The position numbers were made by a program, and so were the translations under genes. Under the pieces are notes generated by a model. It saw only the letters and a program-made list of their open reading frames with translations. It was not told where the DNA came from and did no database searches. DNA of 64,000 nt from UBA11606 sp965243715 (GTDB taxonomy: Bacteria > Actinomycetota > Acidimicrobiia > Acidimicrobiales > Aldehydirespiratoraceae). Position 1 is the stretch's first letter. The number at the start of each line of letters is the position of its first letter. The DNA is taken from contig CBDEVU010000018.1 in assembly GCA_965243715.1 (NCBI GenBank), forward strand, positions 151,858 to 215,857, given 5' to 3'. Shown here one piece after another: positions 42,802 through 51,895 of the stretch.

Positions 42802-43995
42802 TCAATCCCGAGGAAGGCCGCGATGTCGTTCTTTACGCATGTCAAATACCACCTTCACGGCACCGCGGCTCCCGGCCGCCCCTGCGTGGGTCAACGCCGC
42901 CACGTAGCGGGCGAGCGGATACTGAGCCGATACCAGACGATCGAACGGAACCTTGCCCGCCAGTTCCATAGCCAAGGCAAAGCTGTTGGCTTGACGCCCG
43001 TCGGGCCGCGTCTCGGTGCGGTAGGTGTAGGTACCTACGAGTTCGGTCTCGCGGTGCCACAAGGGGCTGAGATCGACCTCGACCACGCCGGGCATCCCGA
43101 GCAGCACCACGCGACCTCTCGGCCGGCACATCTCGATGGCCGCGGCAATGGAGTCCGACGATCCGACCGCATCGATCACCACGTCGGCCCCGCCCGAGAG
43201 ATGGTTGCCGATCATAAAGCTACCCGTAGCCGAACGCACGGCCCGGGCGAGTTCGTTCGGTGCGCAGACGACATCGGCTCCGAAATCAGCGGCCAGTTCT
43301 CGTTGAATCGGATACTTGGCCCCGATCATGATCGAACCAGGATTGGTGAAGTGGCGCAGCGCGGCAACGGTGACTAGGCCCATCGTTCCGGCCCCGATAA
43401 CGGCCACCGTGTCGCCGTCGGATCCTTCGGCTCGAAGAGCGGCGTGGATCCCGCCCGCGACCGGCTCGATAGTGACCGCTAGTTCGTCGCTCATCCAGTC
43501 GGGCACTTCGTGAAGCTGGCTCGGATGGGCTACAAACTCGGTGGACCAGCCCCCGCCGGTGCTTTCGCAGAATCCGGTTTGCAAGCCCGGTGTGAGATGG
43601 CCGCAGGTGAGGTGCCGGTAGTCGTTGCCGTCGGCGGGCGTAGCTCCCTCGAAGGGCAACTCAAAGCCGCGAGAGGCGTGACCGAGAACCGGTTCTAGGA
43701 CGACGCGTCGACCGTCTTCGGTGTCGGCCACCACTTCGTGGCCGGGTATGAACGGAAATGATACGAAGTCCTCGAAATAGCGGGATGTTTGACCATCGAT
43801 AGTGGCGAGATCGGATCCGCAAATACCAGCGAGTCGAGGCCAGACCCGAATCCAGTCAGAGGTGGGAAGCTCCGGGCCGTCGTCGTTGATCAGCGACAAC
43901 GGGCCGACCGCCGCTCCCGCCCCAGCCACAAACTTGGATACGAGCATGGCCGCGGCGTAGCGGCCTTCGTGGCGGGAGAACCGTAGTGCTTTCAC
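42802..43995 (-). CDS. Zinc-type medium-chain alcohol dehydrogenase
   Basis: 397 residues. GroES-like N-terminal catalytic domain with LAGICGSDLATIDG (catalytic zinc Cys), FIPGHEVVAD and a cysteine region TCGHLTPGLQTGFCE. Rossmann domain with VAVIGAGTMGLVTVAAL and VVIDAVGSSDSI. Resembles threonine/sorbitol-type dehydrogenases. The start overlaps the stop of the upstream MFS gene by 4 bp, implying a two-gene transport/oxidation unit. Substrate unknown. Confidence 0.88.
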   Translation of the reverse strand: MKALRFSRHEGRYAAAMLVSKFVAGAGAAVGPLSLINDDGPELPTSDWIRVWPRLAGICGSDLATIDGQTSRYFEDFVSFPFIPGHEVVADTEDGRRVVLEPVLGHASRGFELPFEGATPADGNDYRHLTCGHLTPGLQTGFCESTGGGWSTEFVAHPSQLHEVPDWMSDELAVTIEPVAGGIHAALRAEGSDGDTVAVIGAGTMGLVTVAALRHFTNPGSIMIGAKYPIQRELAADFGADVVCAPNELARAVRSATGSFMIGNHLSGGADVVIDAVGSSDSIAAAIEMCRPRGRVVLLGMPGVVEVDLSPLWHRETELVGTYTYRTETRPDGRQANSFALAMELAGKVPFDRLVSAQYPLARYVAALTHAGAAGSRGAVKVVFDMRKERHRGLPRD

Positions 43996-45455
43996 GGTCC
44001 CGAGACTACTTGTTCCTGGGCGGTGCGCACGAGGTGTAGCGCGGCGGGGATCGCCAAAGCGGCCACTATGGTCGCGGCGAAGAAGGCCAAGCTGTAGCCC
44101 TCGGTAAGGGCTTTAGCTACCTCCTCGTTGACGATGTCGGAGTCGCCGCCGAGCAGTTCACGTACCGCCTCGACGTTGCCCGTGCGTCGATCGACGGTGG
44201 TCAAGATGATCGCGCCCGCAACACCGACGCCGTAGGTAATACCCATTATGCGCGTGAACTGATGAGCTGCGTTGAGTCGGCCCATCTCGGCGAGCGGGGC
44301 TCGGTGCTGCAGCAGATTGTTGCCTGTCGTTGACACCGTTCCAATGCCGAGTCCGGTCCCCAGCAAAGCGGCGTACAGCGTCGAGAGTGGGGTCTCCCAG
44401 ATTATTGCCGCGGTGCAGACGGCAAACATCGGTACCATCCACGAAACACCCCCCAAGATGATTGATTCGGGTGCGAAATGGCGTTGCAGGCGACTGGCTG
44501 TGAAGGCGCCCACGGACCAACCGACCGACAGATAGACGATCGAAAATGCTGCCGCGGTGGACCCGACCCCGCGGCCGCCGGTGAGATACACGGGCAAGAA
44601 GGTGTGGGCGCCCAATCCGGCGGTGAGGGCCAAAAAGGATGTGGCGTGGACCGTGCGATACCGCCCCTCGACTAGGTGACGGGGGCGAACCACGGGGGTG
44701 GGGTGGCGGGCGGCATGGTAACGGTAGAGGACGGCCCCCAGTGAGGTAACTACGATCCCGAAGCCCACCGCCTGCGGGGTGCCTCGGACTACGATGAGCC
44801 CCGCACCGCTGATGGCCGCAACGAGGATTAGTCCCCGCCAGTCGACTCGTGAACCAACGGCACCGACGGGGCGGTCGGGCATCACCCGCCAGGCCAAGAC
44901 AGCCGCCACGGCGGCGACCGGAATGTTGAACACGAAAACCCCTCGCCAACTGGCGACGGATACCATCACTGCGGCTATCGACGGTCCGGCGACGCTGGTT
45001 AGACCCCAGACGGTGGAGTTAGCGGCGAACACGCGAGTGCGGACACTACGTTCGTAGGAGATCCCGACCGCCGACATGCCACAGGTGAGCAGTGCCCCCG
45101 CGGTCACGCCCTGGGCGGCTCGGCCCGCGATGAGCCAGGCCATCGACGGTGCCGTCGCACACAGGCTCGAGGTCATGATGAAGCCGATGACGGACACCCG
45201 GAATAACCGACGAACGCCTAGGGAGTCGATTAAGGGGCCCGCGGCGAGTATCGCCACCCCAGAGGTCAGCAATTCGACGGAGATGGTCCAGGGCAACAAG
45301 GCCACGTCACCGAGGTCGTTTCCCACCTCCGGGAGGGCAGCCGAGATCGCCAGATTATTGTAGGCAATGATGGCTATCGTTGAGAGGATGGCGAGGCTCA
45401 ACGCTCGGCGCTCAGGGCTGAAGATTGATTCGTTCTCGGCCCCGTCGATAGTCAT
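43992..45455 (-). CDS. MFS transporter, DHA2-like (about 14 membrane helices)
   Basis: 487 residues. First helices LSLAILSTIAIIAYNNLAIS, motif A-like GPLIDSLGVRRLFRVSVI and motif C-like TSVAGPSIAAVMV identify a drug:proton antiporter-type carrier. Helix count and length fit DHA2. It is first in the unit with the alcohol dehydrogenase, so it may export or import that enzyme's substrate. Divergent from the S9 peptidase gene. Confidence 0.88.
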   Translation of the reverse strand: MTIDGAENESIFSPERRALSLAILSTIAIIAYNNLAISAALPEVGNDLGDVALLPWTISVELLTSGVAILAAGPLIDSLGVRRLFRVSVIGFIMTSSLCATAPSMAWLIAGRAAQGVTAGALLTCGMSAVGISYERSVRTRVFAANSTVWGLTSVAGPSIAAVMVSVASWRGVFVFNIPVAAVAAVLAWRVMPDRPVGAVGSRVDWRGLILVAAISGAGLIVVRGTPQAVGFGIVVTSLGAVLYRYHAARHPTPVVRPRHLVEGRYRTVHATSFLALTAGLGAHTFLPVYLTGGRGVGSTAAAFSIVYLSVGWSVGAFTASRLQRHFAPESIILGGVSWMVPMFAVCTAAIIWETPLSTLYAALLGTGLGIGTVSTTGNNLLQHRAPLAEMGRLNAAHQFTRIMGITYGVGVAGAIILTTVDRRTGNVEAVRELLGGDSDIVNEEVAKALTEGYSLAFFAATIVAALAIPAALHLVRTAQEQVVSGP

Positions 45456-45538
45456 AGCCTCTAGTTAAAGTTGCCGGTCCATCGGTCTGACGCTAGTGGC
45501 GTTACTGCTTAGAGTCGCCATCGCTTAGTGTTCGCTTG

Positions 45539-47692
45539 GTGAGGGTCGCCGCGCACCAAGGTCCTGTCAGCCACGACGATTCGTTTCCTCGGCGCAATGC
45601 GGTAACCCGCCGCTTCTCACTCGGCTCGGCGCGAGATTTCCGGGTCAGCCGCGACGGAAAGCGCGTCGCCTTCCTGCGCTCGAACGGCCCCGAGGATCCC
45701 GTCAATTGTTTGTGGCTCATCGACACTGCCACCGGGGACGAGCGGGTCATGGCGGACCCTGGCTTGTTCGGGGCTAACGAGCGGGCCCAACCAGCCGAGG
45801 AACGGGCCCGGCGCGAGCGGGCGCGCGAGTCGGGGGAGGGCATCGTGGTTTTTGACGCCGACGCCGACTTGTTAACCGCGTGCTTCGCTGTGGGCGGACA
45901 AATCGGACGGGTCGACTTGCTGAGCGGGGCTGTGGAACGGTTGGAGACGCAAACCGGTGCCTTTGACCCCCGCCTCTCGCCCGACGGGTCGCTCGTGGCT
46001 TACGTGGCCAACGATTCCCTCCGCATCACCGGTCAGGGGATAGACCGTGAGTTGATAGGGGACGAATCTCCGACCGTTTCCTGGGGATCGGCGGAGTTCG
46101 TCGCGTGCGAGGAGATGGGAAGAACCCGAGGTTTTTGGTGGTCCCCCGATGGGGCCGGGTTGTTAGTTGAGCGAGTCGATGTTGAGCCGATCGACGAGTG
46201 GTGGATCGCCGCGCCGGTGGAGCCATGGAGGAAACCGACGGCGGTGCGTTATCCGGCGGCGGGCCGCCCCAACGCCAAAGTCGACCTGGCTCTGGTCGCG
46301 CTCGATGGAGCGGTGACCCCGGTGGCTTGGAACGTTGGCGGGTGGGAGTACCTAGCGGGCGTGAGTTGGACCGCCGATGGGTTGATTCTTACCGGGCAAA
46401 GCCGCGATCAGCGAACGCTCGCGGTGCTAAACGTTGACCCTTTCAGCGGCGCGGTGTCGGAGCGCTACCGCATCACCGATGAGCACTGGGTCGAACTGAT
46501 TCCGGGCGTGCCCCGGCTGGTCGGGGAGCGTCTCGTCACTGTCGAAGATCGCGGTGTGGCCCGTCGGGTTTGCGTCGACGGGGTGTCGCTCACCGGGAGC
46601 GAGTGGCAGGTCCGGCGGCTAGTGGCGGCCGACGCCAGCGGCGTTGTCGTTGTGGCCTCTCGTGACCCTACTACCACCGATTTGGTCGAGGTTTCCTGGT
46701 CGGGGGTTACCCGGGTTTGCTCATCGGGCGAGGGTCTGCACGGCGCCGTAAGCGGCGGCCCTACTCGGGTCGTGGTTCGTCGATCGCTTGATCCAGGTAG
46801 TGACGAAACATCAATTCAGACTCGAGATAGGGTGATCGAGGTAACCGACCTCGCCGAACGGCCCGCGCTGGGACTCAACGTTCGTATCCACCGCGTCGGT
46901 GAGCGTCGCTTGGCCGCGGCGCTGGTTCAAGCAGTTGATCACGACGGATCGCCGCGGCCGGTCCTGCTCGATCCCTACGGTGGACCGCACGCCCAACGGG
47001 TGCAGGCGGCGGCGGGTTTGTACTACACGTCGCAGTGGTTCGCCGATCAGGGTTTCGCGGTCGTTGTCATCGACGGGCGCGGCACTCCCGGACGCGGACC
47101 GGCTTTTGAACGCGAGGTTCGAGGTGATTTCGCGGGCATAGCACTCGATGATCAAATCGCTGGCCTCCACGCGCTGGCCGAGATCGAACCAACCTTGGAT
47201 CTGTCCCGAGTGGCGATTCGAGGCTGGTCCTTTGGCGGTTACCTCGCCGCCCTCGCGGTGTTGCGGCGACCCGATATCTTTCACGCCGCGGTTGCCGGGG
47301 CGCCCGTCACGAACTGGCGGCTCTACGACACTCACTACACGGAGCGCTACCTAGGCCACCCCGACGAAGACCCGGCGGCTTACGACCGCAACGACCTGTG
47401 CGCTGAACCGGCAACGATGGGCGATCGAGTACTGCCGCCGCTGATGCTGATCCACGGGCTAGCCGACGACAACGTCGTGGCCGCCCACACCCTGCAACTT
47501 AGCCGAGCGCTCATGGAGGCGGGGAAGGCTCATACGGTGTTGCCCTTGTCGGGGGTTACCCACATGACGCCCCAAGCGGAAGTGGCCGAGAATCTGTTGT
47601 TGGTGCAACTGGCGTTTATTCGCGACGCGCTCGGGATTACGACCCCTTCAACCGGGATAGCTATGGCGCCCGTGTCCGGCCGCGAACGATAA
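45539..47692 (+). CDS. S9 family peptidase (dipeptidyl-peptidase IV-like)
   Basis: 717 residues from GTG 45539 (TTG 45536 is one codon earlier). N-terminal propeller (FPRRNAVTRRFSLGSARDF, RVSRDGKRVAFLRSNG). C-terminal alpha/beta hydrolase: nucleophile Ser in IRGWSFGGYLAALAV, Asp in LMLIHGLADDNVVAAH and His in LSGVTHMTPQAE. No signal peptide, so probably cytoplasmic. Cleaves short peptides, likely after proline. The 3' end overlaps modC on the other strand by 45 bp. Confidence 0.92.
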   Translation: MRVAAHQGPVSHDDSFPRRNAVTRRFSLGSARDFRVSRDGKRVAFLRSNGPEDPVNCLWLIDTATGDERVMADPGLFGANERAQPAEERARRERARESGEGIVVFDADADLLTACFAVGGQIGRVDLLSGAVERLETQTGAFDPRLSPDGSLVAYVANDSLRITGQGIDRELIGDESPTVSWGSAEFVACEEMGRTRGFWWSPDGAGLLVERVDVEPIDEWWIAAPVEPWRKPTAVRYPAAGRPNAKVDLALVALDGAVTPVAWNVGGWEYLAGVSWTADGLILTGQSRDQRTLAVLNVDPFSGAVSERYRITDEHWVELIPGVPRLVGERLVTVEDRGVARRVCVDGVSLTGSEWQVRRLVAADASGVVVVASRDPTTTDLVEVSWSGVTRVCSSGEGLHGAVSGGPTRVVVRRSLDPGSDETSIQTRDRVIEVTDLAERPALGLNVRIHRVGERRLAAALVQAVDHDGSPRPVLLDPYGGPHAQRVQAAAGLYYTSQWFADQGFAVVVIDGRGTPGRGPAFEREVRGDFAGIALDDQIAGLHALAEIEPTLDLSRVAIRGWSFGGYLAALAVLRRPDIFHAAVAGAPVTNWRLYDTHYTERYLGHPDEDPAAYDRNDLCAEPATMGDRVLPPLMLIHGLADDNVVAAHTLQLSRALMEAGKAHTVLPLSGVTHMTPQAEVAENLLLVQLAFIRDALGITTPSTGIAMAPVSGRER

Positions 47693-48313
47693 ACGACTGG
47701 ACGCACCTTCGGCGTCGGCGGGATCGTGGGTCACCCAGAGGACGGTGGTGGCCAGTTCGCCCTCGACGATTAGGCGTCGGATCACGGTTTGCCCCTCGGG
47801 GTCGATCGAAGCGAGGGGTTCGTCGAGTAATAGCACGGCGGGGGCGCGCGCCACGCTGCGAGCGAAAGCGGTGCGTTGCCGCTGTCCGCCCGACAGCGCC
47901 TTGGGTCGCTGGTTTGCCAGCGGGGTAAGGCCAAAGCGGGCGAGTTCTGCACTGGCCAAATCCCGCGCCACACGGCGAGAGCGCCCCGCCGTTCGGTGAA
48001 CAAAGGCAACATTGTCGAGCACCGTGAGATGGGGAAACAGACGATGATCCTGAAAGACTAGGGCGACATCGCGGTGGGTCGGGGGAACAAAAAACCGAGC
48101 CTGGCCCTCACGATCGACGAGGCTGCCGTTGAGAAGCAAATCGCCCGAATCCAGCGCCGCGAGTCCCGCGATTAGTCGCAAGAATGTGGTCTTGCCGCTG
48201 CCGTTGGACCCAGTGATTACCGTGAGTCCTGTGGGGAGGTCGACGTCGAGGTTGAGCGAGAATTCGCCTCGGGTCAAGTGGCCGTGGACGACGATGCTCA
48301 CGGTGAAATCCAC
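47648..48313 (-). CDS. modC: Molybdate ABC transporter ATPase
   Basis: 221 residues. Walker A ITGSNGSGKTTFLRLIAG, Q-loop VFQDHRLFPHLTV, signature ALSGGQRQRTAFAR, Walker B VLLLDEPLAS and H-loop VTHDPADAE. The C-terminal molybdenum-binding regulatory domain of long ModC proteins is absent (short form). Start overlaps modB by 16 bp; a GTG at 48301 is an alternative. Molybdate specificity is inferred from modA/modB. Confidence 0.87.
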   Translation of the reverse strand: MDFTVSIVVHGHLTRGEFSLNLDVDLPTGLTVITGSNGSGKTTFLRLIAGLAALDSGDLLLNGSLVDREGQARFFVPPTHRDVALVFQDHRLFPHLTVLDNVAFVHRTAGRSRRVARDLASAELARFGLTPLANQRPKALSGGQRQRTAFARSVARAPAVLLLDEPLASIDPEGQTVIRRLIVEGELATTVLWVTHDPADAEGASSRLSFAAGHGRHSYPG

Positions 48314-49086
48314 CGCCCGCGCATGGCCACCAGCACAGCCAGACTGATCGTGAGGAGCAACACGCTGATCGATATAGCGGTCGCCGGATCAGACTCTAAG
48401 GCGAGAAAGGTTTGCAGTGGGAGGGTCCGGGTGCGGCCGCCGAAACTCCCGGCGAAGGTAATCGTTGCTCCGAACTCGCCTAGCGCCCGAGCCCAGGCGA
48501 GAGCGGTTCCGGCCAGAATGGGCCCCCGCGCCGCGGGCACACTCACGGTAAGGACAGAGCGCAAAGGACCGGTTCCGTGTACCGCGGCCGCTTCTTCCAG
48601 CGATGTTCCGGCCTCGCGAAACGCTGCCTCCACACTCGTTACGAAAAAGGGCAGGGCCACGAACGTGGCGGCGACGATCGCTCCTAGCGTCGTGAACGGC
48701 AAGGTGATTCCAAACCAGCGGGCGAGCCATTGCCCGGCTAGCCCCTGACGGCCCAGGGCGAACAACAAGGCGGTGCCTGCAACGACGGGTGGTAAGACCA
48801 TCGGAAGCATTACCGCGGCGCGCACGAAGCGGGCGGCCGGTACCCGATCGCGTGCGAGAGCCCAGGCGAGGGGAAGGCCGAGGATGAGCGCCAAGGTGGC
48901 CGCGCTCAGGCTAACGATGAGCGAGACCGCGACCGCATCACCAACGACGCCGGTGGTGAGACGACTGACGAGAGTTGACCACGGAGCTCGTTGAAGCAGA
49001 CCCACTAGAGGCAAAACCAACATGACGACAGTGAAGACGGCGGGGATCAGCAGGCTGCGTGGTGTTCGGATCGGCGGGGCACTCAC
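48298..49086 (-). CDS. modB: Molybdate ABC transporter permease
   Basis: 262 residues with about six membrane helices. The EAA-type loop in SLEEAAAVHGTGPLRSVLTV and PAARGPILAGTALAWARALG, plus the segment EFGATITFAGSF, are characteristic of ModB. Between modA and modC with overlaps on both sides, so one transcript. Confidence 0.91.
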   Translation of the reverse strand: MSAPPIRTPRSLLIPAVFTVVMLVLPLVGLLQRAPWSTLVSRLTTGVVGDAVAVSLIVSLSAATLALILGLPLAWALARDRVPAARFVRAAVMLPMVLPPVVAGTALLFALGRQGLAGQWLARWFGITLPFTTLGAIVAATFVALPFFVTSVEAAFREAGTSLEEAAAVHGTGPLRSVLTVSVPAARGPILAGTALAWARALGEFGATITFAGSFGGRTRTLPLQTFLALESDPATAISISVLLLTISLAVLVAMRGRWISP

Positions 49087-49805
49087 GGCGCAGAGAACCC
49101 CGCGGCGTAGAGGATGGCTCGGGCCGCCGCGGTGCCGAGCGTGTCGACAACTCGCTGACCATTGGCAGAGTTGTCGATCGCCACCGCGTAGTAACCGGTT
49201 GCGACCTCGCTAGCTAAGCCGATCTCCACCACCTCGAGGTGGCGCGCTTGGGCATCAGTCGCGTAGATGAACGCGGCATCGAGTTCGCCTAAGGTCACCT
49301 TGGTTGCCAGCGCACTCACGTTGGACTCTTCGGTCGCCGCGTCGATCTGGAGATCGAGCGCGGCTAGGACCTTTCCGGCCAGCACGCCACAGGGGACGGC
49401 TGGCGCACACCAGCCCAACACGACGGCGGGTTTGGCAATATCGGTAATCGTGGTGATCTGGGCGGGGTTGTCAGGTGCGACGGCCAAAACGAGTTCGTTG
49501 GCCGCGAACTTAACCGGTTCTCCGGTAGTCCGACCGCTGGCCACTGCTCGGTCCATGGTCGCTAAGTTGGCGGTGAGTATGACATCGGCGGGGATACCGT
49601 TTTCGAGTTGGGTAACGAGGGACGGCGAACCGGCGATCACGGTCTCAACCTCCACTCGAGGGGGCTCAGCTAGGAGTTGAAGTTCGGGTAGTACAGGGGC
49701 GAGAGAAGCCGCCGCGAGTACGACAGTTTCGTTCTTCGAGCTTGCGCAGCCACTGAGGATAAGGGCGAGGGCGACAGTCCCCGCAAGGATCTCAACCGGC
49801 GCCAT
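49083..49805 (-). CDS. modA: Molybdate-binding lipoprotein
   Basis: 240 residues. Lipobox ALILSGC anchors it outside. ModA signatures: VLAAASLAPVLPEL, NGIPADVILTANLATMDRAV and ELDAAFIYATDAQAR. Delivers molybdate (or tungstate) to ModB. First gene of modABC; no obvious ModE-type palindrome upstream. Confidence 0.9.
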   Translation of the reverse strand: MAPVEILAGTVALALILSGCASSKNETVVLAAASLAPVLPELQLLAEPPRVEVETVIAGSPSLVTQLENGIPADVILTANLATMDRAVASGRTTGEPVKFAANELVLAVAPDNPAQITTITDIAKPAVVLGWCAPAVPCGVLAGKVLAALDLQIDAATEESNVSALATKVTLGELDAAFIYATDAQARHLEVVEIGLASEVATGYYAVAIDNSANGQRVVDTLGTAAARAILYAAGFSAP

Positions 49806-49909
49806 TACCGAGTCGAAACTGGTCCATGTCCGCCCAATCTACAGCAACTATGGCCAAGGCGCGGGCAAAGGTCCACCGGCAACCCTCGACGCAGGCGTAG
49901 CGTCGGCCC

Positions 49910-50959
49910 ATGATGTCGCTTCTGTTTCAAGACGCCCCTGGCCTGAGCAACGCCTGCGGTCAGACCAATCGTTCATATATCTGCGAGCAGATCTATGAAT
50001 GGACCGAGAGAGAGTTCTTGGCCGCGGCATCGCAATGGTTACTTGATCGGCCGATCCGAGTCGGTTTGATTATCGTGTTGGCCTGGTTCGCTTCGAGGTT
50101 CCTACAACGAGCCGTGGGCCGGTTCGTTAATACGATTGCCGCCGCGCCTCGCGACGCACGCTTTCAAGCGCTGCGCGAGCGGGGCCCAGGCAAGCTCATC
50201 ATGCACGAAAAAGAATCCAAGCGAGCCGCGGCCAGAGGGGAGACTATTGGCTTGGTCCTCAAAAGCATCGTGGTTGCCGCGGTGTGGATCGTGGCCGCGT
50301 TGATGATCTTGGGCCAACTCGATATCGACCTCGCCCCCCTCATCGCGGGCGCGGGCATTGGTGGACTGGCCCTCGGCTTTGGCGCGCAGTCCATCGTGAA
50401 GGATTTCTTGTCGGGCTTGTTCATGCTGATCGAGGACCAGTACGGCGTCGGCGACGTGATCGATATCGGCTCAGCCACTGGAACGGTTGAGGAGGTTTCG
50501 CTCCGTTCGACCACCATCCGCGATGTGTACGGAACGGTGTGGCACGTTCCCAACGGCGAGATCAGTCGCGTCGGCAACTACAGTCAACTGTGGTCGCGGG
50601 CCTTAATCGATGTCGAGGTGGCTTACGACGTTGACTTGCGGTTTGCCCAGGAGGTCATCCAACGAGTTGCCGATGGGTTCTGGGAGGATCCTGAGTGGGG
50701 CGGCGATGAACTCATGGAGCGACCCGAGGTGTGGGGCATCCAGAATCTGGGGGCTTCGGGGGTCTCCATTCGTCTGGTGGTCAAGACCGAACCGTCGATG
50801 CAGTGGTCCGTCGAACGGGAACTTCGCCTGAGGCTCAAAGAAGCGCTAGACGCGGCGGGGATCGAGATTCCGTTCCCTCAGCAAACCGTATGGGTTCGTA
50901 ACCAAGGCAATCACCCCTTCGCTTCAGCGCCGGATACGGCAACCGACGACGCCGGCTAA
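49910..50959 (+). CDS. Small-conductance mechanosensitive channel (MscS family)
   Basis: 349 residues. Membrane segments at ~45-62 and ~115-135, then the pore-lining helix LIAGAGIGGLALGFGAQSIV with the Gly/Ala pattern of MscS TM3. The beta domain follows: DFLSGLFMLIEDQYGVGDVI, TVEEVSLRSTTIRDVYGTVW and HVPNGEI. Releases solutes on hypo-osmotic shock, a natural partner to trehalose accumulation. Stands alone. Confidence 0.93.
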   Translation: MMSLLFQDAPGLSNACGQTNRSYICEQIYEWTEREFLAAASQWLLDRPIRVGLIIVLAWFASRFLQRAVGRFVNTIAAAPRDARFQALRERGPGKLIMHEKESKRAAARGETIGLVLKSIVVAAVWIVAALMILGQLDIDLAPLIAGAGIGGLALGFGAQSIVKDFLSGLFMLIEDQYGVGDVIDIGSATGTVEEVSLRSTTIRDVYGTVWHVPNGEISRVGNYSQLWSRALIDVEVAYDVDLRFAQEVIQRVADGFWEDPEWGGDELMERPEVWGIQNLGASGVSIRLVVKTEPSMQWSVERELRLRLKEALDAAGIEIPFPQQTVWVRNQGNHPFASAPDTATDDAG

Positions 50960-50998
50960 GCCTCGGTGCCGCCTTCTCATCCCTTGGTCCACATACAG

Positions 50999-51895
50999 CT
51001 AAAGCGGTATCTCGTGGTGCGGCGGCACCTCGAAGCGGGCGATAGCGTCGGCGCGACGATGCAGCAGATCGATCGTGTTGTCGAGTTGGCGAGCAATGAT
51101 GTAGCGGCGCTGTTCGACACAGTCAGCCACGAACCGGCCTAGCTCGTCAAGGTCGGCGACCCTCACGTCGTGGCCCGCCTTTTCGAACCGAGCTTTTAAC
51201 TCGTCGAAGGTCAGAGACTGGCGGTTCGTCCCCGCGCCAACGCGTTGAAGTTCACTGGGTCGGTTACGGCTGGCGGTGAACAAGCCGGTGCGCATGAGAC
51301 CGCCAGAGGGATAAAACACCGACGCCCGCACTTGTGTGCCTTCGCTTTCGAGATTGTGGTGCAGAGCCTCAGTGAAACAACTCACCGCCGCTTTCGACGC
51401 GGCGTACACCGACGCGGTTGGCACGGGAGCGAACCCCCCGTCGCTCGACGAAGTGTTGATTACCTGACCGGGTTCGCCGGCCGCGATCATGCGGGGCACG
51501 AACTCCGACACGCAGATCGCGGTGCCGAAAACGTTGACCCCGAAGCACCAGCGCCAGTCGTTGGGTTCTTGCTGCCAGGGTTTCCCGCCACCGCCCGACG
51601 TGACACCCGCGTTGTTGAACAACAGGTTGCAACGACCGTGGGTGTTGTAGACGTGGTCGGCGAGGGCCCGGACGTTGTCTTCTTTGGTGATGTCGGTACA
51701 AAAGCCGCTGACCGGCCCAACTTCGCATAACTCCGCCACCGTGGCTTCGATGACATCAGCCTCGATGTCGGCGATGACTACCCTCGCCCCCCGACTAATG
51801 AGCGCCTTGACGATTCCTTTGCCGATGCCGTTGGCACCGCCGGTAACCACGGCGACCGATGCGGAAATGTCGATCGGGGCGAGATCGCTGCTCAC
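50999..51895 (-). CDS. Short-chain dehydrogenase/reductase
   Basis: 298 residues from GTG 51895, whose GTGA overlaps the upstream amidohydrolase stop; the longer frame lies inside that gene. NAD(P) loop VVTGGANGIGKGIV, NNAGV, catalytic Ser in NTSSSDGG and Y-x-x-x-K in VYAASKAAVSCF. Substrate unknown; coupling to the amidohydrolase suggests a shared degradation route. Confidence 0.9.
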   Translation of the reverse strand: MSSDLAPIDISASVAVVTGGANGIGKGIVKALISRGARVVIADIEADVIEATVAELCEVGPVSGFCTDITKEDNVRALADHVYNTHGRCNLLFNNAGVTSGGGGKPWQQEPNDWRWCFGVNVFGTAICVSEFVPRMIAAGEPGQVINTSSSDGGFAPVPTASVYAASKAAVSCFTEALHHNLESEGTQVRASVFYPSGGLMRTGLFTASRNRPSELQRVGAGTNRQSLTFDELKARFEKAGHDVRVADLDELGRFVADCVEQRRYIIARQLDNTIDLLHRRADAIARFEVPPHHEIPL